Shown here: positions 1 to 8,051 of the stretch, piece by piece
How positions within the stretch are numbered: the stretch's first letter is position 1
How the letters are laid out: each line of letters opens with the position of its first letter
NCBI GenBank assembly: GCA_963779735.1
Contig: CAVZZJ010000008.1
Location: 115,521-179,520 of the forward strand
DNA: 64,000 bases
Direction of reading: 5' to 3'
From: Bog-473 sp963779735
GTDB taxonomy: Bacteria > Actinomycetota > Acidimicrobiia > Acidimicrobiales > RAAP-2
Translations under genes and position numbers: made by a program
The notes under the pieces: generated by a model
The model's database searches: none
What the model saw: only the letters and a program-made list of their open reading frames with translations
Told to the model about the DNA's origin: nothing

Positions 1-2
1 GG

Positions 3-281
3 CACGGGGTGGAACCAGTGGTGGTCGCCGAGGCGGCGACCAACGAAATGGTGTTGGAGCTGGTCCGGGCCGGCGTCGGTTGCACCGTCACCTTCGCTTC
101 GAGCGCTGCGCCGGTTCTCGGGCGCGGGGCGATCGGACTGCAGCTCACCGACCAACGGCCGAACAGCTTCATGCTCCTGACCCGTACCCGGCAAGAGCCC
201 ACGCCTGCCACCCGGGCATTCCGAGACCTCGCGCTGGGACGCCGCGACACCGAGGAGCGGCCGTCCCGCTTTTCCGAATAG
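3..281 (+). CDS. LysR-type regulator, C-terminal end (partial)
   Basis: Only the last ~92 residues are inside the window; the frame is open to the left edge, so the start is missing. The text ELVRAGVGCTV followed by a hydrophobic strand and RTRQEPTPATRAF resembles the end of the LysR substrate-binding domain, where a conserved hydrophobic helix, a strand and a final helix close the effector-binding fold. The DNA-binding half would lie upstream. Fifty-five bases separate it from the next gene on the same strand. The family call rests on this short piece alone, so it is moderate. Confidence 0.5.
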   Translation, partial: HGVEPVVVAEAATNEMVLELVRAGVGCTVTFASSAAPVLGRGAIGLQLTDQRPNSFMLLTRTRQEPTPATRAFRDLALGRRDTEERPSRFSE

Positions 282-336
282 GGGCTGCGACTTTTCGCGC
301 TTTCCGGCGAGCTCCGGGTGTGATTGGATCACGGTC

Positions 337-795
337 ATGAGCGACTCGTCGGTTCGTGTGTCCCACGTTGCGATCGCCGTCACCGATCTCCCGACATCCC
401 TCCGCTTCTACTGTGAAGGTCTCGGCTTTGTGGCGGGTCCGTGCTTCACCTCCGGCGACGAGGTCGCCGGCGTCTCCGAGGTGACCGCACCGGTGCGGAT
501 GACCTCGCAGTACCTGACCAAGGATGGTTTCCGTCTCGAGCTCATGGGTTGGGAGATGCCGGCGGTCCATGGAAACGCGTCGAAGTTCCGGAACCAGCGT
601 GGGCTGACCCACCTCTCGTTCGAGGTGGACGACATCGCCGCAACCGAAGCTCGGCTCCTTGAGCTGGGGGCGACCGCACTGCAAGGCGCCAGAGTCCATC
701 TCGACAGGGCGCCGACACCGATCACGTTGATCTTCCTAGCCGATCCCGACGGGACCCGGATTGAGCTGCTCCAACGACACGCGGCGGCCGGATGA
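337..795 (+). CDS. VOC-family (glyoxalase/dioxygenase fold) protein
   Basis: A 152-residue protein made of one pair of betaalphabetabetabeta modules. The opening HVAIAVTDLPTSLRFYCEGLGF and closing FLADPDGTRIELLQ are the signature ends of the vicinal-oxygen-chelate fold. His10 and Glu in the final IELLQ strand are the positions that usually bind a divalent metal. VOC proteins include glyoxalases, extradiol dioxygenases and epimerases, so the substrate cannot be named. The stop overlaps the start of the SnoaL gene by four bases (ATGA), so the two are translationally coupled and probably act in one pathway. Confidence 0.8.
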   Translation: MSDSSVRVSHVAIAVTDLPTSLRFYCEGLGFVAGPCFTSGDEVAGVSEVTAPVRMTSQYLTKDGFRLELMGWEMPAVHGNASKFRNQRGLTHLSFEVDDIAATEARLLELGATALQGARVHLDRAPTPITLIFLADPDGTRIELLQRHAAAG

Positions 796-1262
796 CGAAG
801 GGGGAGGGCGTCCGCCGTTCACCGGTGACCGACCGCTTGGCAATCATCGATCTCGTCAACGAGTACGCGGACCTGATCGACGCCAAACGCTGGGAGCTCC
901 TCGACGACTTCTTCACCGAAGACGCCGTCGTGTGGTGGAACCCCGAGAGATCCACGACGGGGCGGACGGGGATCATGGACAACATGCGCCAGATGCTCGG
1001 CAGCGACGAAATCGTCACCTACCATCACGTGGCCAGCTTCACGCCCGTCGTCGACGGCGACACGGCCGATGCCTCCATCCGGATCCGGGCCATGCACAAC
1101 GGCGTCGGCCCACGGGCCGGCCGGTTCTGGGAGAGCCTCGCCGTCCAGACCACCCACTTCATACGCACGCCCGCTCGATGGCGCTGCAGCGGATTCGAGT
1201 GGCGTGTGGTGGTCGGCCTCGGCAGCATGGACCTCTTCGAGGGACTACGACCCCAAACCTGA
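792..1262 (+). CDS. SnoaL-like (NTF2 fold) protein
   Basis: A 156-residue protein with the SnoaL/NTF2-like opening: a short helix (DRLAIIDLVNEYADLID), then WELLDDFFTEDAVV, a conserved motif of the alpha+beta cone fold. Members include polyketide cyclases, dehydratases and ketosteroid-isomerase-like enzymes. No catalytic set can be assigned from the text. It overlaps the upstream VOC gene by ATGA, and its stop lies one base from the stop of the convergent phosphoesterase gene. That leaves no room for a separate terminator between the two. Confidence 0.75.
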   Translation: MTKGEGVRRSPVTDRLAIIDLVNEYADLIDAKRWELLDDFFTEDAVVWWNPERSTTGRTGIMDNMRQMLGSDEIVTYHHVASFTPVVDGDTADASIRIRAMHNGVGPRAGRFWESLAVQTTHFIRTPARWRCSGFEWRVVVGLGSMDLFEGLRPQT

Positions 1263-1263
1263 G

Positions 1264-2580
1264 CTACTTCGCGTCGAAGACGTCGGACCCGAAGGCCGCC
1301 AGGCCCGGCTGACCGGCCATCCCGAGGTGGCCCTTGCCGTCGCTGCCGCCTCTGGTGATGCCGAGCAGGTTCTCGAAGGTCTTGAGCGCGCTGTAGTGGT
1401 TGTAGGAGCCCTTGGTGTCGACCGTGCCGGGGTCGATGTACTTCGAGGAGGTGAGGACCAACGCGCCGATCTGGCCGCCACCGGGACCGGTGCCCCCGGG
1501 TTCGGTGACGTTCGGCCCCGGCTGCTCGTTGCAGCACGACGCCGCATCGTTCGGGGCGTCGAGGTCGGCCTCGTCGGCCGTTATCAGCACCATCATCTGG
1601 CCGGCCTTGTAGGCCGGCGAGTCGAGGATGGTCGGCATCCAGTCCTTCAACCAGGCGTTGGCGGCGACCAGCCCCCCGGTCGTCCCGCCCGCCGCGCTGG
1701 GCGAGGTGCAGACGGCGTCATGGCCGTCGTTGCAGACGCTCGGCGTGATGAAGCTGAACGCGGGTGTCGAGGACTCCTTCGAGAAGTCCTCGACGAGGCG
1801 GCTCGAGGGCGAGGGCTTCCCGTCGGACCCGACGGTACCGAGCGGCACAACGTTGGCGTCGCACTCCGCGGTCTTGTCGATGATTGAGTGGAACCACACG
1901 AAGGGGTTGTGGCGGGTCACGTAACCGTCCGTGGTCGTGGCGAAGCTGGCCGGGGCGCCGCCGATGGCGGGGTGGGCGCAGGTCGTCCCGCCGTCGCGGG
2001 TCGGGTCGTTGCCCATGTCCTCCTCGTAGCCCCGCCAGGAGGCGACGTGCGTCTTGGGGTTGGGCTTCTTGACGGCGTCGAGCTGGTTGGCGATCGTCTC
2101 GACCGAGGACGGGTACACGCAGCCGGAGGTGGCATCGACCTGGCCCAACGACGAGGCAGGTGTGCCGGGCGTCACGTCGTCGAACCCGGCGAGGCAGTCG
2201 TCCCGGGTGGTCGGGGTCGGCGCCTGGCCGGAGACCTGCGCGATGTAGTTGTCGAGACTCACGTGACCGATGGCGTAGTAGTTCTCGATCAGCACCCCCT
2301 TCTTCTCGAGGGTCCCGGTGAGGTAGGTGGCGGGCGATGAGGGTCCAAAGGTGTTGGATTCGGACTCGTTCTCGATGTCGATGACGACGATGTGCTTGAT
2401 GGCGTGGGGCGGAACCGGACTCGTGCTCGAGTCGGTGGCGGCGCCGGCCGGCGCCGAACCCGCTCCTCCGGCCACCAGTCCGATCGAACCCGCCAGGGCC
2501 AGGATCGCCGCGCCGAAGGCAGCCGACCTCCCGTTCGACGATCGACGCCCCCCAGATGAACTGGCCCTCTTGTCCCTCAC
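1264..2580 (-). CDS. Secreted phosphoesterase (phospholipase C/acid phosphatase superfamily)
   Basis: A 438-residue exported protein. Residues 1-48 form a long signal peptide: a basic Ser-rich N-region, a hydrophobic core (AAILALAGSIGLVAGG) and Ala-rich cleavage sites. The mature part begins with IKHIVVIDIENESESNTFG, matching the metal-binding opening of the phosphoesterase family (usually E-N-x-S/E...FG). Later ITADEADLD and the SYNHYSALKTFENLLG segment match the conserved Asp/His metal ligands and the closing motif. It probably hydrolyses phosphate esters outside the cell; the substrate is unknown. The GTG start is chosen for the AAGGAG six bases upstream. Confidence 0.8.
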   Translation of the reverse strand: MRDKRASSSGGRRSSNGRSAAFGAAILALAGSIGLVAGGAGSAPAGAATDSSTSPVPPHAIKHIVVIDIENESESNTFGPSSPATYLTGTLEKKGVLIENYYAIGHVSLDNYIAQVSGQAPTPTTRDDCLAGFDDVTPGTPASSLGQVDATSGCVYPSSVETIANQLDAVKKPNPKTHVASWRGYEEDMGNDPTRDGGTTCAHPAIGGAPASFATTTDGYVTRHNPFVWFHSIIDKTAECDANVVPLGTVGSDGKPSPSSRLVEDFSKESSTPAFSFITPSVCNDGHDAVCTSPSAAGGTTGGLVAANAWLKDWMPTILDSPAYKAGQMMVLITADEADLDAPNDAASCCNEQPGPNVTEPGGTGPGGGQIGALVLTSSKYIDPGTVDTKGSYNHYSALKTFENLLGITRGGSDGKGHLGMAGQPGLAAFGSDVFDAK

Positions 2581-2877
2581 GCGTGCTCCTTCATGATCTC
2601 AGGAATGGTGGAACCCCTTGGTGCCTCCACGGCGGCAGGTAGCTCGAGCGTCGCGGCTGCCAGAGGTGACGCCAACGGGGGGCCCACGATCTTCGAAGGC
2701 CCGCCCCGGGTCCGGCGAAGGTTAATGCAGATGTGTCCCCGTGGCAGTGCACCCACGGACGGAATTTCAGAGCGGCCCAATTGATCGCTTGTTGATATGT
2801 CGTTGGGCCAACCGAGAGGTGGCACCCACATCCTTGGAGCCGACGGTTTCGCGAGCTCGTTCCGGAGAGGGATCTCG
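2581..2877. other. Divergent intergenic region, no gene seen
   Basis: This 297-base spacer separates the divergent phosphoesterase and diguanylate cyclase genes and must hold both promoters. It contains the ribosome-binding site of the phosphoesterase (AAGGAG on the minus strand) and that of the cyclase (GGAGAGG at 2864-2870). I looked for the conserved core of a cyclic-di-GMP riboswitch and did not find it. An in-frame ATG-type start at 2797 exists for the cyclase but lacks a ribosome-binding site. Confidence 0.5.
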
Positions 2878-3777
2878 ATGGTTGGTGCATCATCGCCACG
2901 CAGCCAGGAGGAGCGCTTCCTCAGGCAGATCCTCGCGCACGTGTCCGATGCGGTTGTCGCCACCGATACGCAGGGTCGAGTCACATTTGCCAACGCGGCC
3001 GCCCAGGAGCTCTACGGGATCACCGCTGAAAATGCGGTTGGCCGGGGACTCCTGGAGTTGCTCGATATGTTCGATGCGGGAGGGCAGGCCGACGTTGCAG
3101 AGATCACCGCTGTTGTCGCTCGAGAGGGTCACTGGCGTGGTGAGCTGATCCAGCGAGCCCTCGATGGCCGGGACCTACTGGTGGAAGCCTCGGTCTCGAT
3201 GCTGTCCGACGGCGATGGCACCGTCTTGGGATCGGTGAGCATCGTGCGGGAGATCAGTGAGCGGAAGGCCGCCGAGCAACAGATCTCCTACCAGGCAACC
3301 CATGACGGTCTGACCGGTCTGCTCAACCGGACGGCGTTCTTGGGCGAGTTGGACGCATCCCTGGCGAAAGGTCGCAATCCGACGCTGATATTCCTTGATC
3401 TCAACGGTTTCAAGGCTATTAACGACTTCCATGGTCACGACAGGGGAGACGAGATCCTTCAAGTAATCGGAAATCGGCTCACCGGAGGCCTGCGACCTGG
3501 CGATGCTGCCGGACGCTTTGGGGGAGACGAGTTCGTGATTCTGGCGCACGGTCTCACTGACCGAATCGTCACCGATGCCTACGTCGACCGAATCATGTCG
3601 TTGTTCGCCGATCCCGTCAGGTGCAGGGGTGGCACCTCGCATGCCATAGGGGTAAGCGTCGGCGTCGCCCATTCGAACTTCGACGACGATCCCGACGGGC
3701 TCATCCGAAGGGCCGACCGGGCCATGTACGACGCGAAGCGCTCGACCGAGGTCGCATCCGCGTATCGGACAGCGTGA
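2878..3777 (+). CDS. PAS-GGDEF diguanylate cyclase
   Basis: A 299-residue cytoplasmic sensor enzyme that should make cyclic di-GMP from two GTP. Residues ~12-125 are a PAS domain (QILAHVSDAVVATD ... VREISERK) with a short helical linker to a GGDEF domain (~135-295). The active-site loop is intact, RFGGDEF at 213-219. The product-inhibition I-site RxxD is also present (RPGD at 206-209), exactly five residues before it, so feedback inhibition is expected. No EAL domain and no membrane segment are seen. The start at 2878 is preferred over 2797 because GGAGAGG lies seven bases upstream. Confidence 0.88.
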   Translation: MVGASSPRSQEERFLRQILAHVSDAVVATDTQGRVTFANAAAQELYGITAENAVGRGLLELLDMFDAGGQADVAEITAVVAREGHWRGELIQRALDGRDLLVEASVSMLSDGDGTVLGSVSIVREISERKAAEQQISYQATHDGLTGLLNRTAFLGELDASLAKGRNPTLIFLDLNGFKAINDFHGHDRGDEILQVIGNRLTGGLRPGDAAGRFGGDEFVILAHGLTDRIVTDAYVDRIMSLFADPVRCRGGTSHAIGVSVGVAHSNFDDDPDGLIRRADRAMYDAKRSTEVASAYRTA

Positions 3778-3780
3778 GAC

Positions 3781-3816
3781 GGTGGGCCGCCCGGGTGTCG
3801 ATCCCGGCACCTTGGG
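3781..3816 (-). repeat. Displaced 3' end of tRNA-Lys (putative att site)
   Basis: Thirty-six bases match the 3' end of the tRNA-Lys gene at 6683-6718 with one mismatch (3797 versus 6699), in the same orientation. The copy covers the CCA end, the 3' acceptor strand, the whole T arm and the variable loop, then stops. This is the expected footprint of an integrase that recombines into the 3' end of a tRNA gene. The two copies bracket 2.9 kb that lies on the 3' side of the tRNA, as in tRNA-targeted elements. Confidence 0.7.
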
Positions 3817-3858
3817 GCGGGACTGACCCGGCTGCGGTGATCACCCTGCTGCCCCTCC

Positions 3859-4841
3859 TTATCGCCTCGGCCGATTCGCTTCAACGAAGTTGCGCAATTC
3901 CCTAGCGCGATCGGCGTCCTCTGGCGACAACCCACCAAACATGGTGTGGGGAGCTGCTTCCCACACGTGGAGCTCGGCGGCGACACCGGCGGTACGCAGA
4001 GCGCGGTGCATGCGCACCGTGTCCGACAAGAGCCGGTCCCGCGTGCCGGTCAGGAGAAGGGTCGGAGGAAGCCCTGAAAGATTGCCATACACGGGCGAGA
4101 GGTAGGCGTCATGCGGGTCGTGATCGCCGATGTAGAGATCAAACGGAGCGGTTGAGGTTGCTCCCAGAGAGTGGTCGAGTCCGAGATTGGTGTTCCATGA
4201 GTCGCCGATCAGCGTAAGATCCACGCCCGGCGTATCGAGCACCAACGCTGCCGGCATCGGCAGGTTGTCATCGCGGATCCGTAGCGCTAGCGCGCCGGCC
4301 AGGTTCCCGCCTGCAGAGATACCGCCGACGACTACGTCCCGTGGCTCGTGGTGAGGCAGTCGTCGAGACCGGCAGGGAACGGGAAGTCAGGTGGCATCCG
4401 GTAGTCAACCGACCAGATTCGTGGATCCTTGGGTGGCGCCAGCGCTGCAGCGGTGATCCGGCACGCGAGTCCGCCGCCCTGGACGAACCCACCGCCGTGA
4501 ATGTCCAGGTAGACCCGCCGATCGTCCGTGGCGATGTCAGGTCGGGTGACGACGTATACAGGCACACCGTTGATGTCTCGATCTTCTACGCGCCTCCCGA
4601 ACAGCTCAGCGGCGCCCGCTGAGGTGCCGGCGGCGCTCTCAATCATCTTCACGACGAAATCGTCGATCTCTTCGAGTGCGGCCCGCCAAGCCTCGGTGTC
4701 GTCGGTCGGCGGCCAGTCCCGATCGGGCAGTATCGGACCAGCTGCCAGGGCAGCCTGTGCCTCCGGGCTGATAGAGGCCGGAATGGGGACGTCACGCGGA
4801 GGCACGTGCAGCACGGAACGGGAATCGGCGGGGGTCGTCAT
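3859..4841 (-). pseudogene. Broken alpha/beta-hydrolase esterase (hormone-sensitive-lipase type)
   Basis: The gene reads MTTPADSRSVLHVPPRD from 4841 (AGGAG seven bases before the ATG) through the oxyanion motif HGGGF to DDCLTT near 4335, where the frame stops. The rest continues in another frame from HEPRDVVVGG through the nucleophile GISAGGN, the acid GTRD and the base PHTMF to 3859. Compared with the related copy at 14714, roughly eight residues are missing at the junction, so a deletion that is not a multiple of three explains the break. All catalytic residues survive. It lies within the tRNA-bounded segment. Confidence 0.8.
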
Positions 4842-5558
4842 ACAAATCTCCTGTTCTGTAGGTGGTGGTCGGTCTCTACCATTGGAAGCCCGGCGGCCGG
4901 CCTGCGGTTGAACCCCAGGGCGAGCTCATGACAACTCGTCCGAGGGGGGACAGGGATCCGTGTCCATGTCCTGAACAGTGAGGACTCTGCTGTTACGTGG
5001 CTGTGACTGTTGTCGACCGGGAAAGACCGCCCGAACACGAACGTTCGCCCAGGCTGTGGTGACTCGGGCCTCCGCAGGACGGCTGGCTCGGGATCACCGG
5101 ACCGTGGCGCCAGCATCTTCGCCCAGCCCGGCGGTTCGTGTGCGGCGCCGGTGGTCCGGCGGGTGGCTCAGGTAGCCATCGACGGGCAATACCGATAGAT
5201 TGTCTCTCCCAGATTGTGGTGGAGATTGGGGGTGGGATCCGGTGGACCTGCTCAGCGAACGTATTAACCTGCCTGAGTCCTGGATGGTCGATGAGCCCGG
5301 GACATGGGGCCAGATTTTCGACACCGACCTATACGGGGGTGAATCCGAAGACGACTGATGGACCCCCCGGTCCTACCCGAGCAACCAGCAGCCGAGCAGA
5401 AGAGTTACGCGATCGCGAGGTAACCAACTGGCCAAAGTAACGGCCGTTGCCGATGGTTGATCCGGAGGGTGACCGGATGCCCCATCTGACCGATCCACCT
5501 CGGTTGCCGGGGGCGTTTCGCGATTCCGCACCCGACCGGATGGCGCCGGATATTCAAG
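4842..5558. other. Gene-poor stretch inside the tRNA-bounded segment
   Basis: No recognisable gene in these 717 bases. It looks less G+C-rich than the flanks. The only suggestive frame is a GTG-started 38-codon ORF on the plus strand at 5242-5358 (acidic, with motifs LLSERINLP and GTWGQIFDTD). Its TGA overlaps the ATG of a further 21-codon frame ending at 5423. The coupling is reminiscent of small element genes, but neither has a clear ribosome-binding site or family, so I do not call them genes. Confidence 0.3.
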
Positions 5559-5768
5559 CTACGCATCACCCATCCTGACGTCGAAATCGACCTGGACATT
5601 GAAGCCGTCCTCGGGGATGTCCAGAGCGCGCGCAATGGCCTCCCTGATCCTGGCTGGCGCATCGTCGCGGTCTCGTACATGGGTCAGCGCCCCTGGCACG
5701 TCCGAGACGATGATTTTCCACCACTCTCCGTCCCACGTGGCCCGCGCCGTGAAAAGCCGCATTGCCAT
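5559..5768 (-). CDS. HicB-like antitoxin-fold protein, solitary
   Basis: A 69-residue protein whose sequence RLFTARATWDGEWWKIIVSD then VPGALTH and ARIREAIARALDI follows the partial RNase-H-like fold of HicB-type antitoxins: two strands, a P-G-x-x-T turn, and an amphipathic helix. The usual C-terminal DNA-binding domain is absent, as in many short HicB-like proteins. No HicA-type toxin gene is seen on either side. The start at 5768 is taken because a GGGGGA stretch lies just upstream of this ATG; the frame upstream is low-quality sequence. Confidence 0.6.
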   Translation of the reverse strand: MAMRLFTARATWDGEWWKIIVSDVPGALTHVRDRDDAPARIREAIARALDIPEDGFNVQVDFDVRMGDA

Positions 5769-5946
5769 GATCCCCCGTTCCCCCCATTTGCCCCGACACT
5801 CCACCTCCTCGGGGGCTAAGTGTTGAAGACTCCGGCGACACCGTAAGCCAGTCCGCCGAACATCGACCAACCCACCTTGCGGTACACCTTGCGCCGACCG
5901 ACCCGCTTGCGGCCCCGACGTTGCCGAGGTCTCGAGCAGGCGTTCG

Positions 5947-6324
5947 CTAACTGACGTAAGAGAGTGCCTCTGTCTTATCGTCGAACCCGACAATATCCAC
6001 GACTTTGCCACTCCGGACGGTTAGCACCTGAAACCGAAGGGCTGCTCCACCACGCTCCCTTGCATTCTCTGTACCCCGCACACTCATACTGATGAGTAGT
6101 CGATCACCGAGGACCTCCACGTCATACACGGTCCCCCGGACGCCAGCATCTCGACCCCGCCGATACCAGGCCAGCACCTGGTTGCGGTTTTTGCAGCTGG
6201 GATTGCGAGCACCAGGCGCTCCCCAAGTCACGGTCGGGTCGAGCAGTTCGGTAAAGGCCGACAGATCCTCTGCTGCCAGCGCCTTTCTGACAAGCGCCGC
6301 AATCTCGTCCATGCCCTTCGTCAT
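5947..6324 (-). CDS. SnoaL-like (NTF2 fold) protein
   Basis: A 125-residue protein of the SnoaL_2/ketosteroid-isomerase-like type: EIAALVRKALAAEDLSAFTELLDPTVTW is the typical helix followed by the first strand. VLAWYRRGRDAG and the closing GKVVDIVGFDDKTEAL complete the cone fold. The substrate is unknown. Two in-frame ATGs (6324 and 6312) are possible; neither has a strong ribosome-binding site. It is the gene nearest to the tRNA-Lys inside the bounded segment and is transcribed away from the tRNA. Confidence 0.6.
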   Translation of the reverse strand: MTKGMDEIAALVRKALAAEDLSAFTELLDPTVTWGAPGARNPSCKNRNQVLAWYRRGRDAGVRGTVYDVEVLGDRLLISMSVRGTENARERGGAALRFQVLTVRSGKVVDIVGFDDKTEALSYVS

Positions 6325-6654
6325 CGCCGTTTCACACTTTAACGGCCACTCTCGGCAGAGCCAGCAGCCGACTAGGTTTTCTAGATGCGAGCCCGTCCGG
6401 ACCCGCAAAAGATGTGACGGCGACCGCCCAGGACATTGGAAGCGGGGGGAAGCAGTCATCAGCGCCGTCGTCGTGACGGGTGGCGGTTTCGCAGATCGCC
6501 TTCCATTCCGACGGTCCCTGGCAGGTGAGATTCCCTTTACCGCCGACTCCGAATCCACTCGGGCGGCGACGCGAGCGTACTGAAGGGACTTGCGAGTTCC
6601 AAGTGGCTGGGTAGTAACCACACAATGCGAGTGATGGAGCTCGGCGGGTCCGGT
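6325..6654. other. Non-coding stretch next to tRNA-Lys
   Basis: About 330 bases between the SnoaL gene and the tRNA-Lys hairpin. I see no gene, repeat or RNA signature. The open frame that runs back from the SnoaL gene through this stretch has no family-like sequence and is taken as untranslated. Confidence 0.4.
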
Positions 6655-6675
6655 AGGCGGCTCGAAAAACCGCCT
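6655..6675 (-). terminator. Hairpin downstream of tRNA-Lys
   Basis: A perfect 6-bp inverted repeat, AGGCGG and CCGCCT, separated by nine bases that include five T residues on the transcribed strand. It begins seven bases after the CCA end of the tRNA. It may end tRNA transcription or mark the 3' processing boundary. It lacks a T tract after the stem, so it is not a classical intrinsic terminator. Confidence 0.35.
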
Positions 6676-6681
6676 CGGAAC

Positions 6682-6757
6682 TGGTGGGCCGCCCGGGTCT
6701 CGATCCCGGCACCTTGGGATTAAAAGTCCCCTGCTCTTCCGGATGAGCTAGCGGCCC
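6682..6757 (-). tRNA. tRNA-Lys (anticodon UUU)
   Basis: All arms fold by eye: acceptor GGGCCGC/GCGGCCC, D stem GCTC/GAGC, anticodon loop CTTTTAA giving anticodon TTT, T stem CCGGG/CCCGG, discriminator A and an encoded CCA. The anticodon stem has one weak outer pair. The 3' end faces the 3.8-6.7 kb segment, and its last 36 bases are duplicated at 3781-3816. Confidence 0.92.
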
Positions 6758-6768
6758 GGGGCTGCAAG

Positions 6769-6797
6769 ATTATCTGCACGCTACGGACGTTCGTAAA
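6769..6797 (-). promoter_or_regulatory. Promoter of tRNA-Lys
   Basis: On the minus strand a -35 TTTACG (6797-6792) and a -10 GATAAT (6774-6769) are separated by 17 bases, and the tRNA begins 12 bases after the -10. The spacing is ideal for the main sigma factor. Confidence 0.5.
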
Positions 6798-6884
6798 TGT
6801 CCGCTCAGGGGGCCAGCCAGAAATGCTCGAGAGAATTGTTCGTTAGTGTGAGATCTACCAAGTTCTTACATCGAAGGGGGCCGC

Positions 6885-8051
6885 ATGGCCAGCTTTGACG
6901 ACATTGCCGCCGATCTCGAGCGCTTGGCCATTGAGCTGCCGTCCTGGGCGTTCGGCAATTCGGGGACTCGCTTCAAGGTGTTCTCTCAGCCGGGGGTGCC
7001 CCGCGATCCGTTCGAGAAGATCGCCGACGCCGCCGAGGTGCACCGGGTGACGGGCCTGGCCCCGTCGGTTGCGCTGCACATCCCGTGGGACAGAGTCGAT
7101 GACTTCGAAAAGCTGCGACGGCACGCCGAGGATCTGGGCGTCCGGTTGGGGACGATCAACACGAACACCTTTCAGGACGACGACTACAAATTGGGCAGCT
7201 TGTGCCATTCGGACGAGCGCATACGTGCCAAGGCGATCCGCCACGCCCTCGACTGTGTGGACATCATGGATCTGACCGGAAGCCGCGACCTCAAGGTGTG
7301 GCTGCCCGACGGGTTGAACTATCCCGGGCAGGCCGACCTGAGGGGCCGGCAGGAGCGCCTCGGAAACTCGCTATCCCAGGTCTACGAGCGCCTCGGTCCA
7401 CGCCAGCGGCTGGTGCTGGAGTACAAGCTGTTCGAGCCGGCCTTCTACGTCACCGACGTGCCGGACTGGGGTACAGCCCACGTGCACTGCGTCTCCCTCG
7501 GCGAGCGAGCGGTGGTGTGCCTCGACACGGGCCACCACGCGCCGGGAACGAACATCGAGTTCATCGTGATGCAGCTGCTACGACTCGGCCGACTGGGCGC
7601 CTTCGACTTCAACTCCCGCTTCTACGCCGACGACGATCTGATGGTGGGAGCGGCCGACCCGTTCCAACTCTTCCGGATCCTGTACGAGGTGGTCCGGGGT
7701 GGGGGCTACGACCGCGAAAGCCAGGTCACCTTCATGCTCGATCAGTGCCACAACATTGAGGCCAAGATCCCTGCTCAGATCCGTTCGGTGCTCACCGTCC
7801 AGGAGATGACGGCGAGGGCGATGCTGGTCGACCGGGCGGCATTGGCCGAAGCGGAGCGGATCGGCGACGTGCTCGCCGGCCACGAGCAGCTGATGGATGC
7901 CTTCTACACCGACGTGCGAGCCGACCTGGCGAGCTGGCGGTCCGGCCGGGGCCTACCGGCCGACCCGCTCGAGGCCTACCGACGCGGTGGCTACGCCGAG
8001 CGGATCGTCGCCGATCGGGTGGGGGGCACCCAGGCGGGGTGGGGGGCGTGA
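6885..8051 (+). CDS. rhaI: L-rhamnose isomerase
   Basis: A 388-residue TIM-barrel sugar isomerase converting L-rhamnose to L-rhamnulose in the cytoplasm. The family motifs are visible: HIPWDRVDDFEKL, TINTNTFQDDDYKLGSL, the metal-site strands LVLEYKLFEPAFY and CLDTGHHAPGTNIE, and FDFNSRFYADDD. It belongs to the RhaI type (Pseudomonas/actinobacterial) rather than the E. coli RhaA type. It is the first gene of a tight operon with the aldolase/dehydrogenase and kinase genes that perform the next steps. No transporter gene is present. A purine-rich GAAGGGGG lies before the ATG. Confidence 0.88.
   Translation: MASFDDIAADLERLAIELPSWAFGNSGTRFKVFSQPGVPRDPFEKIADAAEVHRVTGLAPSVALHIPWDRVDDFEKLRRHAEDLGVRLGTINTNTFQDDDYKLGSLCHSDERIRAKAIRHALDCVDIMDLTGSRDLKVWLPDGLNYPGQADLRGRQERLGNSLSQVYERLGPRQRLVLEYKLFEPAFYVTDVPDWGTAHVHCVSLGERAVVCLDTGHHAPGTNIEFIVMQLLRLGRLGAFDFNSRFYADDDLMVGAADPFQLFRILYEVVRGGGYDRESQVTFMLDQCHNIEAKIPAQIRSVLTVQEMTARAMLVDRAALAEAERIGDVLAGHEQLMDAFYTDVRADLASWRSGRGLPADPLEAYRRGGYAERIVADRVGGTQAGWGA

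Noticed and set aside
2581..2877. Cyclic-di-GMP riboswitch before the diguanylate cyclase
   Set aside because: The conserved GEMM core sequence is not found on either strand.
5254..5266. AGCGAACGTATTA, another partial regulon match
   Set aside because: Half of the left half-site is wrong and no recognised gene follows; it is probably chance or part of the small frame there.
6781..6795. TACGGACGTT resembling the regulon core before rhaI
   Set aside because: Read on the other strand it is the -35 and spacer of the tRNA-Lys promoter with ideal spacing, and it lacks the TATAR/GCAT extension shared by the true sites.
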